DNA of 57,911 bases from Clostridium algidicarnis DSM 15099 (GCF_002934235.1 NZ_PTIS01000017.1:1-57911), one strand, 5' to 3'; positions 37,229 through 46,437 are shown, counted from the stretch's first letter. A program made the numbers and translations. The notes: a model not told the origin generated them from the sequence alone.

Positions 37229-39934
37229 TTATATACTCATTATATTTCTTATAATAAAACAAATTTCGTCTTCATTAAATATAATATTATAATTTTCTTC
37301 TATTTTTTTAAGAGCATTTTTCACTATCTTATATTCATTTTTGTACTGTTCCTTAATTACATCTTTAGAATAACAAGAAGAGGTCATCTTACCTTCTATT
37401 ATATTGCTTGTAGAACAAATCATATGAACCATAAGACCTGTTGAAACATCATAATTAATCTTTTTACCAGTCTTCTCTGTTACCTGTTTTAAAAAATCAT
37501 TGTATAATATTTCAAACTTATATAAATCCATATTTTTAATATCTTTACTCAGCACTTCAATAAAACTATTATTGGTACTAACTTCTTTTTTTCCTTCTAA
37601 TATTTTTATAAGACTGTTACAATTACTATCCATGAATATATCATATGTTGATATATAAGGTATCCCATATATATTAGGGTTTATAGTTCCGACTATTGCT
37701 AATATATTCTTTTCTTTAGCTATATTGTTCAGCGTATTATAAGTATGTTGTTTATTGTTCAAGGCCATTGGGAATATTTCCACATTATATTCTTGTGTAT
37801 TTATCTTACTCTCAATAAAATCTTTTAGCTTTATGGCACTTCCTTCTCCTGTAGTACATAATGTTATAATAATATTATCATTTTTCGGAATAAATTTATC
37901 GGCTACTTTTATATTATATGATTCACAGTTATCGAGACTTTTTCTTATATTATAGTAAATAGCTTGTACATCCGATTCTATGACAGCTTTTCTTGAGCAC
38001 TCTATAGCAATTGCTGTAGAAACCATATCAAGCACCTTTATTTCAATACCAGTATCTTTAGATATAAGCTCACCAAACATACTTAATGATCCCATATCTA
38101 CAAGAAGAATTACTCCCCCTCCTTCATTTGTTTTTATTATCAAATTTTTCAATTCATAATAAGCTACTTTAGGACTCTTATCTAATGCCATATCATAAGC
38201 ATAGGTGTTATCTGCTCCTACAAGTTTGTTTACAACTTCAGCCATAGATGATGCCGTAGTTCTACCGTGCATTGCTATAACAACAATTGGACTTTGTTTT
38301 AATGTTTCAGATTCTATTTCATTTACTGTTAAAAACATTGCTATAAATCCTATTTCATCTTCTGGAACCTTTATACGATAAGCATTTTCTATTAAAACTG
38401 CTAGCTCTTTAGATACTTCATATTCATTGTTATAATTTCTTTTTATATTTTCTAAATTATGATTCACTATACTTTTACCACTTTTTATTCTATTTATACT
38501 AGAATTTATATGAAGACATAATCCGTAGAACACCTTACTTTGAAATACTTTCCGTAAACTATGACTTGCTATATCTAAAAATGACTCAACTATAACTATT
38601 ACACCCTCGTCTACTATTTTCGACAATTCATCCTTTTTAACACTTTTGCTAAAAGTTTTTATAAAAGTTTTAAAATAATTTTCAATATCAAATTCCATTA
38701 AAAGTTTTATTTCTGTTTCCTTTATGCCTCGCTTATGGAGCTCCTCCATCTTTTTTTCTATTCCTTCATAAAAGTTATCTGGAAGAGAATAGTCGCCTTC
38801 TTTCATCAAGCTTTTAGGTCCTTTTGGCGTAAAATATAGGGTTTTTTCGCTTTTTATTATTTTATCTATTTCGTTAGCATGATTTTTATATATAAGAAGA
38901 CCTTGATTTACGTAACTAGCAAAATCAGTGCAATGAACTTCTATATTTTTTAACTTTTTAGATACTGAATTTAAAAAAGCATTTGCACAGCCTAATTGAA
39001 TGTCACTTTTAAGTTGTCCTATATTCCCCTGACAATTATGAAGCATAAGTTGTCTCACCGTATTAAGCGATACTGATATATCTTTTCCTATTCTCGCTGC
39101 CTCTACAGTAAAAAATTCACATATAAGCTCAAACCTTTCGTCAAGACTCCTATCTTTTAAAGCAGGTATTTTTATATTCATAGGTATCCGCCTTGTGAAT
39201 GTAGTAAGAAGAACCTCGTCTATATCCTCCGTGGTAGCACACATTATAAGAACTTCGCACTTTTTTTTATTATCATCTCCTAAAGATGAATAAAGTCCTT
39301 TATCTATAAGATAAAACAGCATCTCCTGTCCCTCTGGTGGCAATCTATGAACCTCATCTAAAAATAGGACTCCTCCATTGGCTTTTCCTACTATTCCTTC
39401 TCTATCTTTATCAGCTCCTGTAAATGCACCCTTCTTACACCCGAAAAGATGAGCTAATAAAAGTTGAGGGTTATTTGCATAATCAGAACAATTAAAAGAT
39501 ACAAATGGTGAATTTGGTTTCAAAAGATTATTTTCCACACCAAATTTATACATAAGTTCTGCAAACATAGTTTTTCCAACACCACTTGGTCCTAATATTA
39601 AGGTATGAAGACCCTTTGGTGGATATAGCATTGCAGCCTTTGCTTGTTGAATACATTTTTCTAAACTCTTATCATTTCCTATAAGCATATTAAAATTAGC
39701 ATTTTCTTTAATTAAAGTGCCTTGAGATTTAATAGTAGAATCCAAAGTATATATAACAGGCTTTCCTTTTATCTTTAGTAATAGACCGTCCCTATGTAAT
39801 TCATTAAGTATTGAACTTACATTGCTTCTTTGTAAATTAAGCTTTTTTCCTATTTCGCCAGCCGATAGCCCTTTTTTATCAGCATCCACAGAATCTTCTA
39901 TAAACTTAAATATTTCATCTTTGTTAGTTTTCAA
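37229..39934 (-). CDS. Sigma-54-dependent PTS-regulated activator, LevR type
   Basis: A 901-residue activator. Order of domains: N-terminal winged helix (about residues 5-55; LSAGEIGKKLNLQRSNVSS), AAA+ domain with Walker A (LGPSGVGKTMFAELMY), the GAFTGADKDREG sigma-54 contact loop and Walker B (GGVLFLDEVHRLP), first PRD (about 445-540), EIIA-mannose-like domain (VIAMHGRTTASSMAE), EIIB-like domain (IITLCTTGEGSAIKL) and a second PRD with His in MVHMICSTSN. Phosphorylation of these domains would link operon activity to sugar supply. Start is the TTG at 39934, eight bases after AAAGGAG. It directly precedes the operon it most likely controls. Confidence 0.93.
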   Translation of the reverse strand: MKTNKDEIFKFIEDSVDADKKGLSAGEIGKKLNLQRSNVSSILNELHRDGLLLKIKGKPVIYTLDSTIKSQGTLIKENANFNMLIGNDKSLEKCIQQAKAAMLYPPKGLHTLILGPSGVGKTMFAELMYKFGVENNLLKPNSPFVSFNCSDYANNPQLLLAHLFGCKKGAFTGADKDREGIVGKANGGVLFLDEVHRLPPEGQEMLFYLIDKGLYSSLGDDNKKKCEVLIMCATTEDIDEVLLTTFTRRIPMNIKIPALKDRSLDERFELICEFFTVEAARIGKDISVSLNTVRQLMLHNCQGNIGQLKSDIQLGCANAFLNSVSKKLKNIEVHCTDFASYVNQGLLIYKNHANEIDKIIKSEKTLYFTPKGPKSLMKEGDYSLPDNFYEGIEKKMEELHKRGIKETEIKLLMEFDIENYFKTFIKTFSKSVKKDELSKIVDEGVIVIVESFLDIASHSLRKVFQSKVFYGLCLHINSSINRIKSGKSIVNHNLENIKRNYNNEYEVSKELAVLIENAYRIKVPEDEIGFIAMFLTVNEIESETLKQSPIVVIAMHGRTTASSMAEVVNKLVGADNTYAYDMALDKSPKVAYYELKNLIIKTNEGGGVILLVDMGSLSMFGELISKDTGIEIKVLDMVSTAIAIECSRKAVIESDVQAIYYNIRKSLDNCESYNIKVADKFIPKNDNIIITLCTTGEGSAIKLKDFIESKINTQEYNVEIFPMALNNKQHTYNTLNNIAKEKNILAIVGTINPNIYGIPYISTYDIFMDSNCNSLIKILEGKKEVSTNNSFIEVLSKDIKNMDLYKFEILYNDFLKQVTEKTGKKINYDVSTGLMVHMICSTSNIIEGKMTSSCYSKDVIKEQYKNEYKIVKNALKKIEENYNIIFNEDEICFIIRNIMSI

Positions 39935-40103
39935 TATAATCACTCCTTTTACCAATATATTAGCTATAAAGGTTATATATTGAACTTTTGTATTAATCAA
40001 AATATCAATATTTTAATTTTTTCACTTGATAAATGCCTATATAAATATTTATAATGTAATCATAAACATTATCTAAACTTAAGATTAGAAAGGATTTGGT
40101 ATC

Positions 40104-40307
40104 ATGATAAAAGTTTGTACCTTCAGCAGATATTTTGAAGATATGGCTTCTGCTTTAGAAAAAGAAAATATAGACTTCACTTCAAAAGAATGCCTACTAA
40201 GATGCGACCTTTGTAGAACTGTCCCCTTCGTAATGGTTGATCATGAATTTATTATAGGTGAAACTCTTGATGATTTAATTGTTAATATAAAAGAAAAACT
40301 TATTTAA
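40104..40307 (+). CDS. DUF1450-like small protein
   Basis: Sixty-seven residues starting MIKVCTFSRYFEDM, with a Cys pattern ECLLRCDLCRTVPFVMVDHEF and an acidic, helical end (ETLDDLIVNIKEKLI). This order (CL-x-C-xx-C, then a hydrophobic strand and a short helix) resembles the DUF1450 proteins of Firmicutes, thioredoxin-like small proteins with no known function. The ATG follows AAAGGA. Single gene with a hairpin terminator. Confidence 0.75.
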   Translation: MIKVCTFSRYFEDMASALEKENIDFTSKECLLRCDLCRTVPFVMVDHEFIIGETLDDLIVNIKEKLI

Positions 40308-40450
40308 ATATATAAATTTACTTATAGTATATTTTATATACATATATTTTTACACTATGTATATCTGCCTATTTTTTATTCTATGTATAGTTTCATATTT
40401 TTTATCTTATGTGTAATCCTGTATCTTTATCCTGCATATAATTCCATATA

Positions 40451-40480
40451 TTGTATAGTTTGACTAATCATACTATACAA
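40451..40480 (+). terminator. Terminator of the DUF1450-like gene
   Basis: TTGTATAGT (40451-40459) pairs perfectly with ACTATACAA (40472-40480) and is followed by CATTTTTAATT. Confidence 0.7.
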
Positions 40481-40491
40481 CATTTTTAATT

Positions 40492-40638
40492 ATCAAGTGA
40501 TTCTTAGACTCAGGTGGTGTTTGCTTATAAGGAATACATCTCTATCTGAGTCTTAGAAGAACTTATAAAGGGACGTAGCAGCAGTCATCCCCCACCTTGA
40601 AGAGGATAGGGGTGTTACGGATGGTAGCCATCGGATAA
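40492..40638. repeat. 150-bp dispersed structured repeat, copy 3
   Basis: Same element as at 4822-4971 and 25184-25331. Its first stem pairs 40501-40513 with 40546-40558. Compared with copy 1, one A-T pair is replaced by T-A on both sides of the stem, a compensating change that argues for a functional RNA or DNA fold. It lies between a terminator and the end of the 40715-40960 gene, in a gene-free stretch of about 400 bases. Confidence 0.8.
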
Positions 40639-40642
40639 AAGT

Positions 40643-40680
40643 AATCTAAAGTTAACTTTTAATTAGTTAAGCTTTAGATT
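40643..40680 (-). terminator. Terminator of the 81-residue protein gene
   Basis: AATCTAAAGTTAAC pairs with GTTAAGCTTTAGATT (one bulge). On the minus strand it is followed by ACTTTTATCC, then the complement of repeat copy 3. Confidence 0.6.
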
Positions 40681-40714
40681 CTTAAATCCTAAATTATAAT
40701 ATTATTTATATGAT

Positions 40715-40960
40715 TCATATGCTTCTCATGCTTTTTAATACCGGTAACAATTTCATTTTTATTTTTAAAGGTGCTATGTCTTCTACAATTTCAAATACAA
40801 CTTCTTCTGTAATAACCTTTATATTATTATGATTAATCCAATTGCTAACCAAGATTATTATTTGTTTTTTAAATAATAGGGGTGTCTGACTTAGCACTAA
40901 TTTATACATATCTTTGCTGTTACCTTCCCACTTGACTGCCCTAAGGATTCCATCCTCCAC
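40715..40960 (-). CDS. Small protein resembling the PCP-reductase C-terminal domain
   Basis: Eighty-one residues starting at a GTG six bases after GGAGGG. The layout of W...L..P...KKQIIILVSNWINHNNIKVITEEVV recalls the PCP_red domain found at the end of light-independent protochlorophyllide reductase subunits and in some stand-alone small proteins. The likeness is only by eye and weak. No chlorophyll or nitrogenase-like genes are present. Basic at the C-terminus (KIKMKLLPVLKSMRSI). Single gene with its own terminator. Confidence 0.5.
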   Translation of the reverse strand: MEDGILRAVKWEGNSKDMYKLVLSQTPLLFKKQIIILVSNWINHNNIKVITEEVVFEIVEDIAPLKIKMKLLPVLKSMRSI

Positions 40961-41160
40961 TATAGCCCTCCAATACTTACATTGATTTTAATCTTACACC
41001 ATTCTTTCTTTTCACTCTTTTATTTTACTTTAATCTTATTTATATAATTTTGTTCATTATTATACTTTTCTTCTATTTTTATGATGCTTTATATGTTTTA
41101 ATGCATTTATATTTTAATTTTATAAATATAATTAATGTTTTTATGCTATATATTATTTTG

Positions 41161-42534
41161 TTATTTCATTATTTTCTTTAATAAGTTAAATTTGTCTTTG
41201 TAGGGTGCATACCTAAAATTAATATCTAATTTACCTCTTTTTATAACTGATTTGTAGTGAGAAAAGGTTTCAAAGCTTGATTCTCCATGATATCCACCCA
41301 TACCACTTTCGCCTACTCCACCAAATGGTATATAATGAGATGCCACTTGTATTACAGTATCATTTATACACGCTCCTCCTGATGTAGTATTTTTCAGTAT
41401 AATTTCCTGTGACGCCTTACTCTTTGAAAAATAATAAAGAGCAAGAGGCTTTGGTCTACTATTGATTAAATTAATTGCTTCATTTAAGTTTTCGAATTCT
41501 ATAATAGGAAATATAGGTCCGAATATTTCATCATTCATTATCTCATCTTCCAAGGTAAGGTTATCTATTATTGTAGGCTCAAAATATAACTCTTCTCTTA
41601 TATTATTACCGCCTAAAATCACATTTCCTTTTCCTAAATAAGATTTTAATCTATCAAACTGCTTCACATTGATGATTCTAGGATAATCAGGACTTTCTTT
41701 AGGGTCTTCACCATAAAATTCTTTTATATATTTTTTAATAGCATCTATAAGTTTTGATTTTACTAAGCTATTTACAAGTAAATAATCAGGTGCCACACAA
41801 GTTTGTCCAGCATTTAAAAATTTGCCCCAAACTATTCTCTTAGCTGAAAGCTCTATATCTGCATCTTTATCAACTATGCATGGACTTTTCCCGCCAAGCT
41901 CTAAAGTAAGAGGAGTAAGGTTCTTTGCAGCAGCTTCCATAACTATCTTGCCAGTGCCTACACTTCCTGTGAAGAATATGTAGTCAAATTTTTGTTCTAA
42001 TATTTCCTTAATAGATTCTCTTCCACCATCTTCATAAACTATGTCTACCTGTTCTATAGAAAAACATTCTTTAATTATCTTTTTTAATACTATATTTGTA
42101 TTAGGTGAATATTTAGATGGCTTTATAATAATGCTATTTCCTGCTGCTATAGCTCCTACTAAAGGTGACATTGTAAGTTGGAAAGGATAATTCCAAGGTG
42201 ACATTATAAGAACTACGCCCTGTGGATTTGGATATATATAACTCTTTGCTGGGAAATGAACTAAAGGTGTTGGTTTCTTTTTTGCCCTGGACCATTTTTC
42301 TACATTTTTTATGGCTAAATTTATTTCTTCTAGTACAAGTCCTATTTCTGTAGCATAAGATTCAAACTTTGATTTTCTAAGGTCCTTCCATAATCCATCT
42401 AATATCTCATTTTCATTAGAAGTTATTGAATACCTAAGTTTTTTTAGCAAATCAATTCTTCCTTCTATAGGAAGAGTATTGCCGCTTAAAAAATATTTTT
42501 TTTGGATTTCTATTAACTTATTTACTTTAATCAT
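41161..42534 (-). CDS. Aldehyde dehydrogenase, NAD(P)+-dependent, class 3-like
   Basis: Oxidises aldehydes to acids. The 457 residues carry the NAD-binding and catalytic motifs: SPWNYPFQLTMSPLVGAIAAGN, the GSVGTGKIVM turn, the Glu in LTLELGGKSP (about residue 205) and the nucleophile Cys in NAGQTCVAPDYLL (about 243). The short length and the C-terminal PFGGVGESGMGGYHGESSFETFSHYKS block (in part) match the fatty-aldehyde (ALDH3/YwdH) group. The ATG at 42534 has AAAGGAG upstream; the frame begins earlier (42561) without one. Single gene, divergent from the fused SigI-RsgI gene. Confidence 0.92.
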   Translation of the reverse strand: MIKVNKLIEIQKKYFLSGNTLPIEGRIDLLKKLRYSITSNENEILDGLWKDLRKSKFESYATEIGLVLEEINLAIKNVEKWSRAKKKPTPLVHFPAKSYIYPNPQGVVLIMSPWNYPFQLTMSPLVGAIAAGNSIIIKPSKYSPNTNIVLKKIIKECFSIEQVDIVYEDGGRESIKEILEQKFDYIFFTGSVGTGKIVMEAAAKNLTPLTLELGGKSPCIVDKDADIELSAKRIVWGKFLNAGQTCVAPDYLLVNSLVKSKLIDAIKKYIKEFYGEDPKESPDYPRIINVKQFDRLKSYLGKGNVILGGNNIREELYFEPTIIDNLTLEDEIMNDEIFGPIFPIIEFENLNEAINLINSRPKPLALYYFSKSKASQEIILKNTTSGGACINDTVIQVASHYIPFGGVGESGMGGYHGESSFETFSHYKSVIKRGKLDINFRYAPYKDKFNLLKKIMK

Positions 42535-42605
42535 AATAATTACTCCTTTAAATCTTTGCAAATTCCCCTATTATATATTAATATTACTTCTAGAGGTGTT
42601 TATTT

Positions 42606-43688
42606 ATGGATTGTAAATTTATGCTAGTTAAAAACAAATATAAATTCGTTTATACTCAAAAAATAATTGTGTTAGAAGATAATTTTGCTTATAATATTAA
42701 AGAGGACATCTCTTTATTTATCAAAGAATTATCTCTATATGGAGTAATTTTAAAAGACCTTTGTAAAAGCACTCCATCTTTTGATACAAAAAATTTACTT
42801 TTAAATATAAGCTTTTCTTTATTAGAAGAGAAAACTTTAACAAGTTTAATTAAAAGAAACAGATCTCTTCCTATTAAAAGTTTATCAGAATTTACTGATG
42901 AATCTCCACGATTTATAAAAAAGTGGGAAAATTATTTAATAGCTTATTATTTAATAATTTCTAACCCTCAATACAATAATATAAAAAATTACCTTAATAT
43001 ACAAGCAACAAATGTAGATTCAACAGAAAACATTTCTGACGAATCAAAGTTAAATTCAGATTCTAGTAAAGATAATGCTACAAGCACTGCCTTAACCCTG
43101 TATGATAAATCTCAAACTAATAACTTGTGTACAGGAATTTTATTAACATCAAATAAAAATAAGGGTATAATATTAAATTGTTATGGCGAATTTATAAGAA
43201 TAAAATTACTTGAAGAACCTTCTTCTCGAATAGGATTAATTGTATCAGGTGCTAAAACAAATTCTTGGAGACTATATAAATATCCTTTATCAATAAGTGT
43301 TTTTGTGATAATCGTTTTAAGTTTAATATATCTACTTTTGCAAAATCAAATATCTACCACTATAATTTTAGAAGCCAATGCATCCTTAAAAATAAATGTT
43401 AATACGATGCATAAAGTAACTAAAGTAATCCCTAAAGATAGCAACGGAAAGGAAATATCTTCAAACTTAAATTTAAATGGAAAGTCCATTGATCAATCAC
43501 TAGGACTAATTTTAAACAAGGGAAAAGAATTGAACTTCATTGAGGAAAGATCTACAATATATATTTATATAAATGGTAGTAAACTAAATGAAAAGGACCT
43601 ATCCTCTTGTGAAACTTTTGTAAAAGAAAATGGGATAGATGCAAGAATAAACAATAGTGGCGAAAATCATAATATAAATCCTAAGTAG
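42606..43688 (+). CDS. Fused SigI C-terminal domain - RsgI anti-sigma/sensor protein
   Basis: A 360-residue protein combining parts of two usually separate proteins. Residues about 25-128 match the C-terminal DNA-binding region of sigma-I (IKELSLYGVILKDLCKSTPS, then LPIKSLSEFTDESPRFIKKW and ENYLIAYYLIISN). A Ser/Asn/Asp-rich linker (about 130-170) follows, then an RsgI N-terminal domain (CTGILLTSNKNKGIILNCYG), one membrane helix (about 228-246) and an outer RsgI middle domain (about 248-345). The sigma-2 region is absent, so it cannot act as a normal sigma factor. At the site where RsgI proteins carry Asn-Pro for self-cleavage it has Asn258-Ala (EANASLKINVN). ATG follows GAGGTG; divergent from the aldehyde dehydrogenase. 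No separate sigI or rsgI is nearby. Domain calls are by eye. Confidence 0.8.
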   Translation: MDCKFMLVKNKYKFVYTQKIIVLEDNFAYNIKEDISLFIKELSLYGVILKDLCKSTPSFDTKNLLLNISFSLLEEKTLTSLIKRNRSLPIKSLSEFTDESPRFIKKWENYLIAYYLIISNPQYNNIKNYLNIQATNVDSTENISDESKLNSDSSKDNATSTALTLYDKSQTNNLCTGILLTSNKNKGIILNCYGEFIRIKLLEEPSSRIGLIVSGAKTNSWRLYKYPLSISVFVIIVLSLIYLLLQNQISTTIILEANASLKINVNTMHKVTKVIPKDSNGKEISSNLNLNGKSIDQSLGLILNKGKELNFIEERSTIYIYINGSKLNEKDLSSCETFVKENGIDARINNSGENHNINPK

Positions 43689-43860
43689 GTTAAAATAAGT
43701 TTTCTTTAGGTTAGTCTTAGCTTTAGATATCATACTATTAATTTTCTGTATACTACCATAATCCTTAGATAATTCACTATTAATTTTCTGTATATTAATA
43801 TTCCTTTTTGATTTATATATAGTCTTTCACATAAATAAAATAAAGCTTATTATATTAAAA

Positions 43861-43899
43861 TTTGAGGATAGTAACCCTTTAATGGCTACTATCCTCAAA
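43861..43899 (-). terminator. Terminator of the glutaredoxin gene
   Basis: TTTGAGGATAGTA (43861-43873) pairs perfectly with TACTATCCTCAAA (43887-43899), about 25 bases after the stop. It may also end the fused SigI-RsgI transcript from the other side. Confidence 0.8.
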
Positions 43900-43922
43900 A
43901 TAAAAATATTTTTATTTAATAA

Positions 43923-44150
43923 TTATTTATTTAATAACGCTTCAACTTCACTTTGGTTGAATCCTATAACTGTCTCACCATCAATTTTTATTACAGGAAC
44001 ACTCATTATTCCCATAGCCATCAATTCTTTTCTGTTAGATGGTTCTTTAACATTCTTTTCCTCGTAGCTTACATTATTTTCTTTAAAATATTCCTTTGCT
44101 GCTGAACAAAATGTGCATGTGTCAGAAGTATAAATAACAACATTTTTCAT
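43923..44150 (-). CDS. Glutaredoxin-like protein
   Basis: Seventy-five residues with the thioredoxin fold: redox site CTFC at residues 11-14 (YTSDTCTFCSAAKEYF), cis-Pro loop MSVPVIKID and the C-terminal helix SQSEVEALL-like end (GFNQSEVEALLNK). The size matches the NrdH/YruB-type glutaredoxins that are reduced by thioredoxin reductase. The start is the ATG at 44150 after AGGAGG; the frame extends upstream to 44228 without a site. Single gene. Confidence 0.88.
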   Translation of the reverse strand: MKNVVIYTSDTCTFCSAAKEYFKENNVSYEEKNVKEPSNRKELMAMGIMSVPVIKIDGETVIGFNQSEVEALLNK

Positions 44151-44421
44151 TATAATTCCTCCTTTTTTATCATCAAATACCCTTGTTAGGTATATTACTA
44201 TTATACAACTATATTTTATACATTTCAATAGTCTTTTTTAATTCATAATAATTATTTGTTATCTTAATTATATGTCTATAATTATAGTTTTATCGTTATT
44301 ACTTTATAATTATTAGTTTATGTTTATTATTTTATGTTTATTTAAAGATAAATATACATTATAGCTTTCTAAAAAACTTTAATATATGCTATATAAGTGA
44401 AATAAATAAGGACGTGATGAA

Positions 44422-45273
44422 TTGAAGACTAGCACTAATACTAATTTAACTAAACATACTGCTAATAAAAAAAAGAATTCACCTAATAACAATAAAAAGA
44501 TTCATTCTAAGCCTTCTAAAAATGAAGACATTAAAAAAGATTCTTTAACCCCCTCTTACATAGTTCATGATACAAAGGATAGTATACGGATAAACAAATT
44601 TATTAGCGATAGTGGGTACTGTTCTAGGAGGGAGGCTGATAGGCTTATAGAAAGTGGGAGGGTAACTGTTGATGGTGTTAAGGCTGTTATAGGTACTAAG
44701 GTTTCTACTTACCAAGAGGTTTATGTGGATAAAAAGTTAATCAATGAAAAAGAAAAGCCCATTTATATAGCTTTAAATAAACCTGTAGGTATAACTTGTA
44801 CAACAGAGCCCTGGGTAAAAGGTAATATAGTGGACTTTGTGGGACATCCTAAACGAATATTTCACATAGGTCGCCTTGATAAAGATTCTGAAGGATTGAT
44901 CTTTTTAACTAACGATGGTGATATTGTAAATAAGATACTAAGAGCTGAAAATAATCATGAAAAAGAATATATTGTAACAGTTGATAAGCCAATTTCTAGA
45001 AACTTTATAGAAAACATGTCTAGTGGGGTTAATATCCTTGATACCATCACCAAAAAATGCAAAGTTACTAGAGAAGGCACTTATGTATTTCGCATAATTT
45101 TAACTCAAGGGTTAAACAGACAAATTAGAAGGATGTGCAGTGCTCTTGGATATAATGTAGTTAAATTGCAGCGTATAAGAATTATGAATGTGACTTTGCA
45201 TAACCTTCCTCTAGGAAAGTGGAGATATCTTACGCCTAGTGAGTTAATAACAATAAATAAACTTATATCCTAA
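44422..45273 (+). CDS. Pseudouridine synthase, RluF/RsuA family
   Basis: Makes pseudouridine in rRNA (RluF acts on 23S rRNA). Of 283 residues, the first 45 are a Lys/Asn-rich, probably disordered tail. Then come an S4 RNA-binding domain ([20 protein letters not shown], about residues 53-100) and the catalytic domain with the nucleophile Asp in [14 protein letters not shown] (about residue 153) and the [17 protein letters not shown] motif. The TTG start has AAGGA nine bases upstream. RluF is favoured over RluB/RsuA by the RLDKDSEGL and RQIRRMC forms, but the exact target is unproved. Single gene. Confidence 0.87.
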   Translation: MKTSTNTNLTKHTANKKKNSPNNNKKIHSKPSKNEDIKKDSLTPSYIVHDTKDSIRINKFISDSGYCSRREADRLIESGRVTVDGVKAVIGTKVSTYQEVYVDKKLINEKEKPIYIALNKPVGITCTTEPWVKGNIVDFVGHPKRIFHIGRLDKDSEGLIFLTNDGDIVNKILRAENNHEKEYIVTVDKPISRNFIENMSSGVNILDTITKKCKVTREGTYVFRIILTQGLNRQIRRMCSALGYNVVKLQRIRIMNVTLHNLPLGKWRYLTPSELITINKLIS

Positions 45274-45370
45274 AGTGAACTCAGAAACCAGCACAGATAT
45301 TGCGTTGTTTAATACTAATAAACCTTCTTATATATTCTCCAAATAAATATTATTAAACTTTTCTACTTTT

Positions 45371-45413
45371 AAAAAAGCCTTAGATAAAAGTCTTATGACA
45401 TCTAAGGTTTTTT
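45371..45413 (+). terminator. Terminator of the pseudouridine synthase gene
   Basis: CCTTAGAT pairs with ATCTAAGG, flanked by a run of A and a run of six T, about 100 bases after the stop. It can work in both directions and also ends the converging deacetylase gene. Confidence 0.75.
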
Positions 45414-45465
45414 GTGATTTTATTTATAAATAAATATAATTAGCATTATGCTAAAAAAATATATC

Positions 45466-46362
45466 TTATTTGTATTGGGCTTTTGATATTCTTTCTTTAA
45501 AGCTTTCATCTGTAATAAATGCACTTATGTACACCCTACTTAATTTAAGTGGATCTTCTTTTCCATTTCCCCAGCCTTTATCTATGGTAAATCCTAATGT
45601 GTAACCTGAGCCTTTTGTTATATTAACAATATCATCATTAAACTTCCCAAAAGGGTATGCAATACTTATAACTGGTTTTTCTATTAACTTTTCCAAGTCT
45701 TGTTTTGATTTTGTTATGGTTTCTATTTTATCTTCCTTTGATATTTCTAATAAGTTTTCGTGATTTATACTATGGCTTCCTATTTCTATACCATTTTTCG
45801 ACATCTCTTTTATATGATCACTATTTAAATAATTTGGATCCTTATCTATTAACCCTGATATTACAAAGATTGTAGCTGTATATCCAAACTCTTTTAATAT
45901 AGGGTAAGCATTGTCATAGTTATCCTTATACCCATCATCAAATGTAATTACAACTGAATTTTTAGGAATTGGCATGTTCTGAGTTATATAACTCTGTAGC
46001 TCCTGTAATGTAAGGGATACATAGTTATTGTCTTTCAAATACTTCAACTGGCCTCTAAACTTTTCAGGCGCTATCCGAAGCTCGTTATCCTCAGACTTTT
46101 CAACAGAATGATAATAAAGTATAGGAACCCCTACCAAATTATCCTTAAGCTCCATACCTTCAAACCTCTCTTCTAATTCTTCTTCTTTCTTTTCCTCTTC
46201 TGAGTTCTCTTGATCTTCCTCTTTACTGTCCTTTGTAGCATTAACTTTATTATTTTCTGATATATTATCGTTATTTCTAACTTTTAATATTAGTGATACA
46301 GAAAGTACACTAACAACAAATATCAAAGCTAATCCAATTATAATTTTGCTTCGTTTTTTCAT
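45466..46362 (-). CDS. Membrane-anchored polysaccharide deacetylase
   Basis: Removes acetyl groups from a cell-surface polysaccharide, probably peptidoglycan. The 298 residues begin with a membrane anchor (IIIGLALIFVVSVLSVSLIL, residues about 6-25), then a highly acidic/basic linker (about 38-65). The NodB-type catalytic domain has TFDDGYKDN (Asp-Asp), the zinc-binding SHSINH (His-x-x-x-His), and the later YPFGKFND motif. The anchor keeps the enzyme on the outer face of the membrane. The upstream gap holds two copies of the RTGAACYGTCCCY motif. Confidence 0.9.
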   Translation of the reverse strand: MKKRSKIIIGLALIFVVSVLSVSLILKVRNNDNISENNKVNATKDSKEEDQENSEEEKKEEELEERFEGMELKDNLVGVPILYYHSVEKSEDNELRIAPEKFRGQLKYLKDNNYVSLTLQELQSYITQNMPIPKNSVVITFDDGYKDNYDNAYPILKEFGYTATIFVISGLIDKDPNYLNSDHIKEMSKNGIEIGSHSINHENLLEISKEDKIETITKSKQDLEKLIEKPVISIAYPFGKFNDDIVNITKGSGYTLGFTIDKGWGNGKEDPLKLSRVYISAFITDESFKERISKAQYK

Positions 46363-46397
46363 ATAATCACTCCAACCACTTTTTCATTTTTTTAATT

Positions 46398-46410
46398 GTG
46401 AACTGTCCCC
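46398..46410 (+). repeat. REP-like 13-mer, GTGAACTGTCCCC
   Basis: Copy of RTGAACYGTCCCY in the gap between the deacetylase and the alpha/beta hydrolase, flanked by AATT on both sides. One of twelve copies, all between 46.4 and 56.0 kb around the RAYT gene. Confidence 0.75.
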
Positions 46411-46437
46411 AATTAACCTAGCTAAAGCTTATTAATT

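Noticed and set aside
40215-40230. GTAGAACTGTCCCCTTC inside the DUF1450-like gene, similar to the REP-like 13-mer
   Set aside because: It lacks the TGAA half of the motif, lies in coding sequence (Cys-Arg-Thr-Val-Pro) and is 6 kb outside the cluster; treated as chance.
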